Part shown: positions 30,723 to 38,824 of the stretch, in pieces | How the letters are laid out: each line of letters opens with the position of its first letter | Position numbering within the stretch: the first letter of the stretch is position 1 | Assembly: GCF_000719515.1 (NCBI RefSeq) | Contig: NZ_JOGR01000002.1 | Coordinates: 248,001 to 312,000 of the forward strand | DNA: 64,000 nt | From: Glycomyces sp. NRRL B-16210 | GTDB lineage: Bacteria; Actinomycetota; Actinomycetes; Mycobacteriales; Micromonosporaceae | Direction of reading: 5' to 3' | Notes under the pieces: generated by a model | The model's input: only the letters and a program-made list of their open reading frames with translations | Databases searched by the model: none | What the model was told of the DNA's origin: nothing | Translations under genes and position numbers: made by a program

Positions 30723-32201
30723 TCACTCTCCTGAGGGCGCCGGGATCGCGACGCCGCTCGCCAGCGGCGTGCCGAAGTTCGGCGTGCCGTCCGCGTTCCA
30801 GGTGATCGGCTGGACCCGCGTCTGGCGGGTCGAGCCGCAGCCCTGGCTCGGCGAGGTGTTCCCGTGGTACACGAGCCATTCCTCGGTGCCGTCCGGCGAG
30901 GTGAAGAACCCGTTGTGGGCCGTGCCGTAGACCCCGTTGCCCTGCTGGAACACCGGAGTCGGCGTCTTGGTCCACGACGAGGCCGAGAGCGGGTTCGAGC
31001 CCGTGAGTTCCAGCAGCCCCAGCTTGTAGTCCGGGGTGTTGCAGGAGGAGGCGGAGAAGGTCATGAACGTGCGCCCGCCGTGCTGGAGGATCGCCGGGGC
31101 CTCGTTGACGCGCGCGCCGACGGTCTCCCAGTCGTGGGTGGGCCGGGAGATGGTGTTGTGCGAGCCGGTCACCGTCCACGGGTTCGACATGGCCGCGATC
31201 CGGACCGTCTGGTCGGGCCCGTCCCACTCCGACCACAGCAGGTACAGCTGGCCGCCGACCTCCAGATAGGACCCGTCGATGTTCCACTGGTTCGGCAGCG
31301 GCGTGCCCATGAACTCGTACGGCCCCATCGGGGTCGAGCCGGTCGAGCGGAGCACGTGGAGCTTCTGTCCGTCGAGGTTCGTCTGCGAGTTCCCCGAGGT
31401 GTACATCAGGTACCAGGTGCCGTCGATGCGATGGAACTCCGGCGCCCAGTGGCTGCAACAGCGGTTCGGCGTGCCCGCGTCGTCCCACACCACCGTGTCA
31501 GAGGCGGTCTTCAGACCCTCCAAAGTGGCCGAGCGGCGCATGATGACCGTGGACTCCCAGGTGGTCGTGGACATGTAGTAGTAGCCGTCCCAGTACTCGA
31601 TCCACGGGTCGGCCCCGTTGGAGCGCAGCGGGTTCGACACCGAGTTCTGCGAGCCCGAGGGCACCTCGGCGAGCCGCCACTTCTGCACGGCCAGGCCGTT
31701 GTAGGTGTACTGGGAGATGCGGCTGCCCGCGGAGGTGGACCAGTCCCACAGGTCGAGGGCCTTGCCCGAGAAGCGGTTGATGAAGCTGTAGGTGCCGTCC
31801 GAGTGCTCGGTGGCCGACCACTGCTGGTTCGTGCCGCCCAGGTCGGTCCACTGGGCGATGGTCGCGCCGTCGTCGGCGTTCCACTCGAAGACCTCCAAGA
31901 CGAGATTCGAGTGCCGGGCCTGGATCTTGAAGTAGCCGCCGCCCGCGTCGAGGAAGCGGAACTGCTGCTGGTGCTCCTGGTTCGCGGTGTACTGGGTCAG
32001 GATCGCCCCGGGGGAGGTCGAGGCGTCCCGGACGTCGAGCACGAGGCCCGAGTGCGCGCTCGTGACGGTGACCCAGGTGTCGGTGGGGACGGCCGCGTGC
32101 GCGGGCCTGTCGGCGGAGACCGACAGGCCCAGGGCTGTCAAGGCGGCGATGAGCGTGAATGCGACGAGCAGATGCCCGCGCTTGATCGTTCTTCCGAACA
32201 T
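30723..32201 (-). CDS. Secreted CBM13-GH43 glycosidase (arabinofuranosidase-like)
   Basis: 492 residues; ATG 32201 is favoured because GGAG sits 6 bases upstream. Signal peptide with cleavage near PAHAAVP. Residues about 42-180 are a ricin/CBM13-like lectin (GLVLDVRDASTSPGAILTQ, QQQFRFLD, FKIQARHSNLVLEVFEWN, GGTNQQW). GH43 follows from about 195: catalytic base Asp in GADPWIEYWDGYYYM, NIDGSYLEVGGQLYLLWSEW, and general acid Glu in GARVNEAPAILQHGG. SHWAPEFHRIDGTWYLMYTS is typical of GH43 arabinan/arabinoxylan enzymes. Acts outside the cell on arabinofuranosyl side chains (exact linkage uncertain). The upstream GH43 gene's open frame runs into it out of frame. Confidence 0.92.
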   Translation of the reverse strand: MFGRTIKRGHLLVAFTLIAALTALGLSVSADRPAHAAVPTDTWVTVTSAHSGLVLDVRDASTSPGAILTQYTANQEHQQQFRFLDAGGGYFKIQARHSNLVLEVFEWNADDGATIAQWTDLGGTNQQWSATEHSDGTYSFINRFSGKALDLWDWSTSAGSRISQYTYNGLAVQKWRLAEVPSGSQNSVSNPLRSNGADPWIEYWDGYYYMSTTTWESTVIMRRSATLEGLKTASDTVVWDDAGTPNRCCSHWAPEFHRIDGTWYLMYTSGNSQTNLDGQKLHVLRSTGSTPMGPYEFMGTPLPNQWNIDGSYLEVGGQLYLLWSEWDGPDQTVRIAAMSNPWTVTGSHNTISRPTHDWETVGARVNEAPAILQHGGRTFMTFSASSCNTPDYKLGLLELTGSNPLSASSWTKTPTPVFQQGNGVYGTAHNGFFTSPDGTEEWLVYHGNTSPSQGCGSTRQTRVQPITWNADGTPNFGTPLASGVAIPAPSGE

Positions 32202-33942
32202 GTTGCGCTCCAAAAGGAGTGATTACCGTTGTGAGGGAGGAGCGGGGCGCACCGGTGGGGGTGCGCCCCTGATCGCGGCTCCGAAGAGCCGCAGTCCGAG
32301 GCGGGGACTCGACTGCCGCTGAGCCGTACGTCCGGTCTCCAGCGGCCGCCGAGGCCGAATTTCCGGTCCTTAACTGCCGTCGAGGCTGTATCTCCGGTCC
32401 TTCACTGCCGTCAAGGAGTGGCCACCCCGCCGAGTTCCATTCGATCTGCTCGATGTCGAGCGTGAAGCCGCCGTTCCTCCCGTACGCGTGGTACGAGATG
32501 AATCCCCTGTGGATCGACTGCCCGCCGGAGGCGACGTTGTTGCCGTAGGCGCCGAGGACGACCGTGCCGCCGCCGTTGCGCATGTCGACGCCGTCGGCGT
32601 CCACGAACGGTCCGGTCGGCGAGGTCGAGCGGCCCACGGTGATCTGGTACGTCGAGTTCGCCCCCGCGCAGCAGGTGCCGATGGAGGTGAACAGGTAGTA
32701 GTAGCCGTCGTGGCGCGTCATCGACGGCCCCTCGATGCCGCCGCCCTTGGTGGCCAGGCGGATCGGGGTCGCGCCGGACGCGGGCTTGCCTGAGGGCCAG
32801 TCGAGTTCGACGATGTGGATGCCCTGCCACCAGGAGCCGAAGACCATCCAGTGCCGGCCGCTCTCGTCCACGACGATGTTCGGGTCGATCGCGTTGAAGG
32901 CGCCGCCCACATAGGACTGGATCACCGCGCCCTGGTCGACCCAGTTGTAGCCCGGGGCCGAGGGGTCCAGCGTCGTGTTCGTCGCCAGGCCGATCGCCGA
33001 GCGCTGCGAACCGAACGTGGAGGCCGAGTAGTACAGGTAGTACAGGCCCTGGCCCGCGTCGAAGTGGATGTCGGGCGCCCAGAGGTTGTCGACGCCGCTG
33101 ATCTGCTGCGTGACCCACGAGGGCTTGGAGTTCCAGATCGTGCCGATGCTCTGCCAGGACTGGCCGCCGTTGGTGGAGCGGCGGATCGGGATGGTGCCGT
33201 CGCCGACCCTGCCGTCGCCTGTGGCGAATACGTACCAGGGCTCGCCCGCGCAGCCGGCCCACAGGGCCGGGTCGTGCGTGGAGAGGTTGCCGCTCAGGTT
33301 GCCGGGCGGGCTCGGCGGCGAGTCGCAGTCCCCTTGCGAGGGTTCGCCGGTGGTCGGTGTGTCGGTCGGCCCGGCGTCCGCGGGTTCGAGCGCCCACTGC
33401 TGGTTCGCGGCCCCGGTCGGCTCGTACTGCGAGATCCGCGCACCCGGTGTCGTGGCGTGCTCCCAGACTTCGAGGTTCTTGTCCGAGAAGCGGTTCGTGA
33501 AGGTGTAGTGGCCGTCGGCCTCGTTCGCCCGCCACTGCTGGTTGGTGCCGCCGAGGTCGGTGTACTGGGCGATGGTCGCGCCGTTGTCGGCGTTCCACTC
33601 CCACACGTCGAGCACGAGGTTCGAGTGCCGCGCCTGGATCTTGTAGTACCCGCTTCCGGCGTCGACGAAGCGGAACTGCTGGCTCGCGGCCCCGGTGGGG
33701 GACTGCTGGACGAGTTGCGTGCCGCCGGCGGCGGCGCCGCCCTCGACGCCGAGCACGAGGCCCGAGCCCCGGTTGGCGACGGTGTACCAGGTGCCGGTCG
33801 CGATGGCGGCCTGGGCGTTCGCGGTGACGAGCATGAACGTCGCGGCGGTCGTCACCGCCGCGGCGAGGACGGCGAGCGCCGCGCGCAGCCGGCGCCGCCG
33901 GGCGGTGCGGTCGGGAGGTCTGAGGGTGGTCTCGGTTCGCAT
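31498..33942 (-). CDS. Secreted CBM13-GH43 (arabinanase-like) whose reading frame has lost its natural stop
   Basis: ATG 33942 with GGAGGAG upstream. Signal peptide ending ANAQAAIA, CBM13-like lectin (GLVLGVEGGAAAGGTQL, YYKIQARHSNLVLDVWEWN), a linker rich in P/T/D, then GH43: STHDPALWA (base Asp), DNLWAPDIHFDAGQGLYYL, NAIDPNIVVDESG, GGGIEGPSMTRHDGYYYLF (acid Glu) and GGFTLDIEQIEWNSAGWP. Recognisable protein stops near 32408. The frame then stays open through 31-bp repeats and about 700 bases of the next GH43 gene in a wrong frame, adding some 300 arginine-rich residues to a stop at 31498. A lost stop or frameshift in the repeat is likely; the functional product is probably 33942 to about 32400. 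Confidence 0.78.
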   Translation of the reverse strand: MRTETTLRPPDRTARRRRLRAALAVLAAAVTTAATFMLVTANAQAAIATGTWYTVANRGSGLVLGVEGGAAAGGTQLVQQSPTGAASQQFRFVDAGSGYYKIQARHSNLVLDVWEWNADNGATIAQYTDLGGTNQQWRANEADGHYTFTNRFSDKNLEVWEHATTPGARISQYEPTGAANQQWALEPADAGPTDTPTTGEPSQGDCDSPPSPPGNLSGNLSTHDPALWAGCAGEPWYVFATGDGRVGDGTIPIRRSTNGGQSWQSIGTIWNSKPSWVTQQISGVDNLWAPDIHFDAGQGLYYLYYSASTFGSQRSAIGLATNTTLDPSAPGYNWVDQGAVIQSYVGGAFNAIDPNIVVDESGRHWMVFGSWWQGIHIVELDWPSGKPASGATPIRLATKGGGIEGPSMTRHDGYYYLFTSIGTCCAGANSTYQITVGRSTSPTGPFVDADGVDMRNGGGTVVLGAYGNNVASGGQSIHRGFISYHAYGRNGGFTLDIEQIEWNSAGWPLLDGSEGPEIQPRRQLRTGNSASAAAGDRTYGSAAVESPPRTAALRSRDQGRTPTGAPRSSLTTVITPFGAQHVRKNDQARASARRIHAHRRLDSPGPVGLRRQARARGRPHRHLGHRHERALGPRARRPGRLDLPRGDPDPVHREPGAPAAVPLPRRGRRLLQDPGPALESRLGGLRVERRRRRDHRPVDRPGRHEPAVVGHRALGRHLQLHQPLLGQGPRPVGLVHLRGQPHLPVHLQRPGRAEVAARRGALGLAELGVEPAALQRGRPVDRVLGRLLLHVHDHLGVHGHHAPLGHFGGSEDRL
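32280..32415 (-). repeat. 31-bp degenerate tandem repeat at a GH43 3' end
   Basis: Reverse strand units begin CTTGACGGCAGTGAAGGACC, CTCGACGGCAGTTAAGGACC, CTCGGCGGCCGCTGGAGACC, and a decayed fourth (TCAGCGGCAGTCGAG). The period is 31 bp, so each unit shifts the frame of the upstream GH43 gene by one; no unit gives it an in-frame stop. Confidence 0.75.
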
Positions 33943-34180
33943 CGGTGGTCTCCTCCGGCCCCTGCCGGGGCCTCGGCCGGACGCCGAGAGCAGTGCCGGG
34001 CTCTCTCGGCGATTGAAGTATGTGCGCATATCGATGGATAGTTGCGCGAGTAGACTAACCGAGTTTTACCGATAACACAACGGCACGGACGCAACCGCCT
34101 CACCTACGCCCGCGTGGCCCGTCATTCGGCGACCTGCTCGGCATCGTCAACGCCCCGCCTACGCCCGCGCCGCCGTCGAC
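33943..34180. other. Spacer with AT-rich promoter region of the GH43 gene
   Basis: 238 bases. Near 34020-34075 there is an unusually AT-rich patch for this genome (CATATCGATGGATAG, then GAGTTTTACCGATAACAC) that likely holds the promoter and a repressor site for the reverse-strand GH43 gene. CGCCTACGCCCGCG/ACCTACGCCCGCG recur near 34104 and 34157. No gene seen. Confidence 0.4.
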
Positions 34181-34699
34181 TCAGGCCAGCATGGTCGGCT
34201 CGGGCTCCTCGCAGCCGTACCAGTTCTCCTCGCTGTACGGATGGAAACCGTCGATGTACAGCGGCGACTCGAACGTCGTCTCCGGATAGTCCGCGGTGAA
34301 GTCCCCGAACACGCTGAACCGCGAGAAGTGATCGTCGATCACGTCGCAGAGCACGACGATCGCCTCGAACCCCTTCTCGCAGGCGTCCCAGCACCACATC
34401 CCGTTGACCCGCCCCGTGGCGACGGCCGTCTCCGGGCCCCAGGTCAGCCACTCCAGCTCGTAGGCGAAGAAGTTCTCCTGCACGATCGCCGATTCGGGCC
34501 GCTGCGTGCTGTACGGCTCGGACGGCCCTTCGAGCGAGTCGATCGTACGGATGAAGACCTCGGCGGCCTCTTCGGTCGCGGCTTCACTCTCCTCGGCTTC
34601 GGTCGGCGGTTCGGTGTCCGCGGTCTCGCCGGTCGTGCAGGCGGCCAACAACAGTGCCGCGAGTGCCGCGACGGCGAGGAAGGGGCGCAAGGTGCTCAT
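34181..34699 (-). CDS. Secreted lipoprotein, unknown function
   Basis: 172 residues. Signal MSTLRPFLAVAALAALLLAAC with lipobox LAAC (Cys21), then an acidic T/E linker (TTGETADTEPPTEAEESEAA). The globular part has several aromatic residues and cysteines (GMWCWDACEKGFEAIVVLCD, ENWYGCEEPEP), possibly two disulfides. No family recognised. It lies 31 bases downstream of the GH43 gene 34731-35774 on the same strand and may be co-transcribed, but a role in sugar use is not shown. Confidence 0.83.
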   Translation of the reverse strand: MSTLRPFLAVAALAALLLAACTTGETADTEPPTEAEESEAATEEAAEVFIRTIDSLEGPSEPYSTQRPESAIVQENFFAYELEWLTWGPETAVATGRVNGMWCWDACEKGFEAIVVLCDVIDDHFSRFSVFGDFTADYPETTFESPLYIDGFHPYSEENWYGCEEPEPTMLA

Positions 34700-34730
34700 G
34701 CGCGAACACTACCGAACCCGGGCGCCGGTT

Positions 34731-35774
34731 TCAGTCCCCGTCGAGGTCGGTGCGCTGGCGGACGACCCGCAGATCGTCACCGTCCCAAGCCATCTCGTAG
34801 AGCTTGCCGCGCGCTCCGGTGAAGGGGCGGTGCAGGACGAGCAGCAGCTCCCCGTCGAACGAGGTGAACAGCATCCCGTGCCCCGAGTCGCCTCGCACGA
34901 GCGGTTCCCGCTGCTCCCAAGGGCCTTCGAGCCTTCCGGAGCGCGAGACCGCCCAGGTCTGCACGTAGTCGCCGTCGATCCCGCCCTCGGTCAGCCGATT
35001 CTTCTCATACGTCGACCACAGGCAGATCAGGGCTCCACTGGGCGCGCGGTGGAGCTGGGGCCCGTCGGTGACATACGGCGGGATCTGGTGCGGCACACCG
35101 GCGGGGATCTCTCGCGTGAGCCACGGCGCGTCCGAGCCCTTGAACAGCAGGACCGCCTCGCCCGCGACCGCGTCGAGCGCGTCGGTCAGCGGGAACGCCT
35201 CGATGGTCCCGTCGATGCGCTGGAGCCACTCGTTGGCGTAGACCATCCACGGGCGGCTTTCGTCGTCGGTGAACAGGGTCCCGTCGAGGGTCATCAGCTC
35301 GGGCGGCAGGATCGGCGCTTCGGGCCTGAGCATCCGGAACGGGCCGGTCAGCGAGTCGGCGACGGCGACGACTGTGGACCGCCGGTAGTTCGCGACCGGG
35401 AACGGCGTGCCGTACGCGCCCGGTTTCGGCACGGGCAGTGGAGAGTCCGTGTCGTGCAGCGTGGTGAACAGGTACCAGCGGCCGTTCCAGCGGTGGACTT
35501 CGGGAGCCCAGGCGCCGTGGACCGCCCACGGCCCGTCCTGCTCGTCGACGAGGAAGACCGGGACCGGTTCGGCCCAGTCGCGCAGGTTCGGCGAGCGGTA
35601 GACCATGGTGCCGACCCCGGCGGCCGAGACCGGGCCGGTCGCCTCGGCGGTGAAGCCCTGGTTCGCCGTGTAGAGGTGGTACAGCCCCGACTCGGGGTCG
35701 GCGACCACGAACGGGTCGTGGAGCGGCATCTCGGGCAGGCGCAGGGGAAAGTCGGCGGGCAGCGGTTCACTCAT
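34731..35774 (-). CDS. Cytoplasmic GH43-family glycosidase
   Basis: 347 residues, no signal peptide. Five-bladed propeller features: MPLHDPFVVADPESGLYHLY (base Asp), AVHGAWAPEVHRWNGRWYLF, TLDGTLFTDDESRPWMVYAN (transition-state Asp), VTDGPQLHRAPSGALICLWS, and GDSGHGMLFTSFDGELLLVL. At the usual general-acid place it has TDGP rather than the commoner EGP, a variant I recall from a GH43 subgroup. Lack of a signal suggests it works on imported oligosaccharides, complementing the two secreted GH43 enzymes upstream. Substrate uncertain. Confidence 0.88.
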   Translation of the reverse strand: MSEPLPADFPLRLPEMPLHDPFVVADPESGLYHLYTANQGFTAEATGPVSAAGVGTMVYRSPNLRDWAEPVPVFLVDEQDGPWAVHGAWAPEVHRWNGRWYLFTTLHDTDSPLPVPKPGAYGTPFPVANYRRSTVVAVADSLTGPFRMLRPEAPILPPELMTLDGTLFTDDESRPWMVYANEWLQRIDGTIEAFPLTDALDAVAGEAVLLFKGSDAPWLTREIPAGVPHQIPPYVTDGPQLHRAPSGALICLWSTYEKNRLTEGGIDGDYVQTWAVSRSGRLEGPWEQREPLVRGDSGHGMLFTSFDGELLLVLHRPFTGARGKLYEMAWDGDDLRVVRQRTDLDGD

Positions 35775-35919
35775 CTCGCAAACGCTATCAAGCCGGCTCC
35801 GAGTCGCGTCCGTGCAGCACCCCGCCCCGCAGCGCCTTCGCCGTCCGCCGCGAAACCCTGGGGAATCTCGGCGGGTCGGGTGGACCGCCTCGGTGTCGCG
35901 ATTGCACGTGTCGAGCCGC

Positions 35920-36705
35920 TCAATCCTCCGCCGTGAGAGTCGGGTCGCGGAGGACGGCTGCGGACTGTTCGTCCGCCGGGTAGTACATCTCGACCGCGAT
36001 GCCCTCTAGCGTGATGTCCCGCGGCGTCCCGAACGTGGTGATGGTCGAGAACAGTCGCAGGTCGAATCCGTTGTGGCGGATGATCATCGGGGTCGTGATC
36101 TCGGATTCGACTGAGACCGTCGCGTCGTCCTCGCCGAGGCCCGGCCTCAAGAACTCCTCGTACAGCGCGGCGACATCGGGGTCACGGGTGCGTTCCAACT
36201 GCCGCGACAGTCGGCCTCTGAGCACCGCGCGGACTTGACCGAGGTTGACGATCCTGGACGCCAGGCCCTCCGGGTGCAGGCCCAGCCGCACCAGGTTGAC
36301 CGGCGGTTCCAGCAGTTCCGGGGCGATCCCTGCGAGGAACGGCCGGAGCGAGCGGTTGGTCATCACGATGTTCCACCGCCCGTCGATCACCACCGCCGGG
36401 TAAGGCTCGTGCGCGCGCAGCACGGCCTCCAGGGCCCCTCGAGCCGCCCCGAGGTCGGGCCCGGTGAGCGGGCGCTCGGGGTACTCGGGCGCGTGTCCCG
36501 CGGCGAGCAGCAGCCGGTTGCGTTCGCGCAGCGGCACATCGAGCGTCTCGGCGAGCCGCAGCACCATGGCGGCGCTCGGACGCGACTTGCCGGTCTCGAC
36601 CAGGCTCACGTGCCTGGCCGAGACTTCGGCCGCGAGCGCCAGCTCGAACTGGCTCATCCGCCGCCGCTGCCGCCATTCGCGCAGCAGCCCGCCCACCGTC
36701 GTCAC
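35920..36705 (-). CDS. XRE-type regulator with MmyB-like ligand domain
   Basis: 261 residues. GTG 36705 overlaps the upstream stop (GTGA). HTH about residues 5-60: LLREWRQRRRMSQFELALA, AEVSARHVSLVETGKSRPSA, MVLRLAETLDVPLRERNRLL. The ligand domain (AVVIDGRWNIVMTNRSLRPF, NLVRLGLHPEG, FDLRLFSTITTFGTPRDIT) is MmyB-like. In this subfamily the regulator often sits with a reductase or transport gene; here it is translationally coupled to the SnoaL-like gene upstream, so the two probably act together. Confidence 0.92.
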   Translation of the reverse strand: MTTVGGLLREWRQRRRMSQFELALAAEVSARHVSLVETGKSRPSAAMVLRLAETLDVPLRERNRLLLAAGHAPEYPERPLTGPDLGAARGALEAVLRAHEPYPAVVIDGRWNIVMTNRSLRPFLAGIAPELLEPPVNLVRLGLHPEGLASRIVNLGQVRAVLRGRLSRQLERTRDPDVAALYEEFLRPGLGEDDATVSVESEITTPMIIRHNGFDLRLFSTITTFGTPRDITLEGIAVEMYYPADEQSAAVLRDPTLTAED

Positions 36706-37082
36706 GGCATGAGGCTATGGGGCTCGGGCGCGGGGGCCGCTTCGGGGATCGGCTGGAAGACCTCCACGTGCTCGGCGATCAGGTCGCCTTCGAAGCGCCA
36801 GACGTCGGCCACGGCGATCCAGCGGCCCTCCCACGGCAGCCAGCGGCGCGAGAGCATGGACACGTGGTCGCCGTCTTCGAGCAGGAGCCGGATCTCGATC
36901 TTCATGTCGGCCGAGGGGATCCGGCGGACCGCCTCGATCCACTCGTCCCGGCTCGACGCGACGACGCCCGGTCCGCGGTCGACGAAGTCCTCCTTGAGCA
37001 GCGGCGCGATGGCGTCGGTGTCGCCTTCGCCGAACAGTGCGTCGAGGGCGGTCCTGATGCGGTGTTTCCTGTCTGTCGTCAT
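36702..37082 (-). CDS. SnoaL-like (NTF2-fold) polyketide cyclase-type protein
   Basis: 126 residues from ATG 37082; an upstream in-frame start at 37097 is possible. Cone-shaped NTF2 fold: RTALDALFGEGDTDAIAPLL, EDFVDRGPGVVASSRDEWI, MKIEIRLLLEDGDHVSMLSR, ADVWRFEGDLIAEHVEVFQP. The closing 'W-R-F-x-D/E-G-x-I-x-E-H' is the SnoaL-like signature. These proteins may be small hydrolases, isomerases or binding proteins; the ligand is unknown. Its stop overlaps the start of the XRE/MmyB regulator. Confidence 0.87.
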   Translation of the reverse strand: MTTDRKHRIRTALDALFGEGDTDAIAPLLKEDFVDRGPGVVASSRDEWIEAVRRIPSADMKIEIRLLLEDGDHVSMLSRRWLPWEGRWIAVADVWRFEGDLIAEHVEVFQPIPEAAPAPEPHSLMP

Positions 37083-37206
37083 GAGGGCCAGTATCACGGC
37101 CGAAACGGCCGCCGTCGATGAAACGGCATTTCATGAAACTCGGGACCCATTGCACCGCAACAAGTCTCAGTAAGAATTCGCTTCGGGATCGCTCGACGTG
37201 CGCCGG

Positions 37207-38037
37207 TCAGCGCCTCCAGATGACCGCTTCGGTCGCGTGCCGCCGCTCGCTGAAGCGGCCGTCGGGGGAGGCCTCACGCAGCAGCCGCCGCAGGTCCGCC
37301 TCGAATGCGCCGCGCTCGTCCCCGAACAGGTGCGGCGCCGCGCTCGACAGCGAGAACACCGCCGCGACGATCGCGTTCTCGTCCCGTTCCACGACCTCGC
37401 CGCCGCCGACGCGGATTCGCACCGGACCGGTGTAGCCGGCGCGCCGCATGACCGCCTCCTCGCCGCCGCGCGTCCCGTTCGGCAACCGCCCCTGTCCGGC
37501 CCGGCGGACCGGCCCGAGGTACCGCGCAACCAGCGCCTCGATGCGGTCCCACGGCGGAGCGGGCCGCGGCAGCGCCTCGCCGCCCGCTTCGCCCCGGTGC
37601 GTGGTCGCGCCGACGTGGACCCATGCGCCTCCGGGTTCGAGCATGTCGCGGACGCGCCGAGCCACCAGGTCCTGGTCCATCCAGTGGAAGGACTGGGCGA
37701 ACACGGCCGCCCGGAACAGTCCCAGTCCGGCGGGGAGTGCCTCTGCCCGCAAGTGCCGCCAGGTGATGCCGCCGATCCCGGCCGCCTCGGCGTTTCGCCT
37801 CGCCGCCGCGACCATGTCGGGATCGGCGTCGACGCCCACGGTCGCCGCGAACCTCGGCGCGAGCAGCAGCGTCAGCGATCCGGGACCGCAGCCCACGTCG
37901 AGGAGCCGCCCGGTCCCGTCGAGGCCGAGTTCGGCGCCGATCGCCTCGCCGAGGGCGGCCGGGTACGGCATCCGCCCCGCCGCGTAGTGGTCGGCGCTTC
38001 CGGCGAACAGCGTCGCGTCCCATTCCCAGGTGCCCAT
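37207..38037 (-). CDS. Class I SAM-dependent methyltransferase
   Basis: 276 residues. It starts MGTWEWDATLFAGSADHYAA, common in 'Methyltransf_11' proteins; motif I LLDVGCGPGSLTLLLAP (about 44-60), ATVGVDADPDMVAAARRNA, acceptor region FAQSFHWMDQDLVARRV, and DMLEPGGAWVHVG. The C-terminal part (VVERDENAIVAAVFSLSSAA, FEADLRRLLREASPDGRF) is conserved in this actinobacterial group. Substrate unknown. It stands about 30 bases from the membrane-protein gene 38069-38773 on the same strand. Confidence 0.92.
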   Translation of the reverse strand: MGTWEWDATLFAGSADHYAAGRMPYPAALGEAIGAELGLDGTGRLLDVGCGPGSLTLLLAPRFAATVGVDADPDMVAAARRNAEAAGIGGITWRHLRAEALPAGLGLFRAAVFAQSFHWMDQDLVARRVRDMLEPGGAWVHVGATTHRGEAGGEALPRPAPPWDRIEALVARYLGPVRRAGQGRLPNGTRGGEEAVMRRAGYTGPVRIRVGGGEVVERDENAIVAAVFSLSSAAPHLFGDERGAFEADLRRLLREASPDGRFSERRHATEAVIWRR

Positions 38038-38068
38038 TCGGCGAGACTATCGCCGACCGCAGGCGAGT

Positions 38069-38773
38069 TCAGTAGCGCTTGCGGTCCCGCTTCTGCGGCA
38101 CGATGACAGGGGACTCGCCGTGGACCCGTTCGTCCACGACCTCGACCCGCGGCGCGAACCGCGCCGCCGCCTCGGCGATCGCTCTCGCGCCGTGCGGGCC
38201 GAGGCGGACGCTGCGGGAGTTGAGCATGGCCCCCAAGCGGACCGGCGAACCGTCCGGCCTGGCCTCGGCGCTCCGCCGCTGCTTCTCGCTCGGCTCCCGC
38301 TGCGTCACTCCGTACCAGTCCGTGGTCTTCTCCACGCCCACCTGCGACTGCCCCGCCGGGATGAATCCCAGCCACTTCCGTTGCAGCCGCCACAGGACCA
38401 CCCGCTCGACCTCGTCCCACGGCAGGTCCACAATGGGCTCTTCGAGCCGCATGTAGAACCCGCCCAGGCCCTCGGTGTAGAGCCGGATGCCGCCGGGCCC
38501 GACGATCGCCGCGGCGGGCGCCCGGAACAGGTGGTAGGCCTTCATGGCCGGCCACGCCAGGAACGGGACCACCAGGACGAGCAGCCCGAGCCACGCGGGC
38601 ATCTCGGTGTCGGTGCCCTGGGAGTCCCGGTACGACACCGGGTCCGACCCGGCGCTCAAGAGCATCCAGGGCGTGGCGACCAGGAGCGTGATCGCGACGG
38701 CGAACAGGACCAGGTCGCGCGGGCGCACCCGCTCGGTCACGGTGACCTCGCCGTCGGCGGGTGCGGATGTCAT
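38069..38773 (-). CDS. Hypothetical membrane protein with PH-like C-terminal domain
   Basis: 234 residues. Two N-terminal hydrophobic helices (LVLFAVAITLLVATPWMLL and WLGLLVLVVPFLAWPAM) precede a soluble region starting AIVGPGGIRLYTEGLGGFYM and including IVDLPWDEVERVVLWRLQRK, which looks like a membrane-proximal PH-like strand set. Then a basic tail (VIVPQKRDRKRY). No enzyme motif. Probably co-transcribed with the methyltransferase gene 31 bases downstream. Confidence 0.78.
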   Translation of the reverse strand: MTSAPADGEVTVTERVRPRDLVLFAVAITLLVATPWMLLSAGSDPVSYRDSQGTDTEMPAWLGLLVLVVPFLAWPAMKAYHLFRAPAAAIVGPGGIRLYTEGLGGFYMRLEEPIVDLPWDEVERVVLWRLQRKWLGFIPAGQSQVGVEKTTDWYGVTQREPSEKQRRSAEARPDGSPVRLGAMLNSRSVRLGPHGARAIAEAAARFAPRVEVVDERVHGESPVIVPQKRDRKRY

Positions 38774-38824
38774 GGCCGGATCACTCCTCGGTCGGTGGGC
38801 GGACCCCCGATTCTCGCACTCCTT

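Noticed and set aside
31498..33942. Interpretation as a genuine fused two-module protein
   Set aside because: The sequence past about 32408 is the neighbouring GH43 gene read in a wrong frame, so it encodes no real domain; a lost stop or frameshift is simpler.
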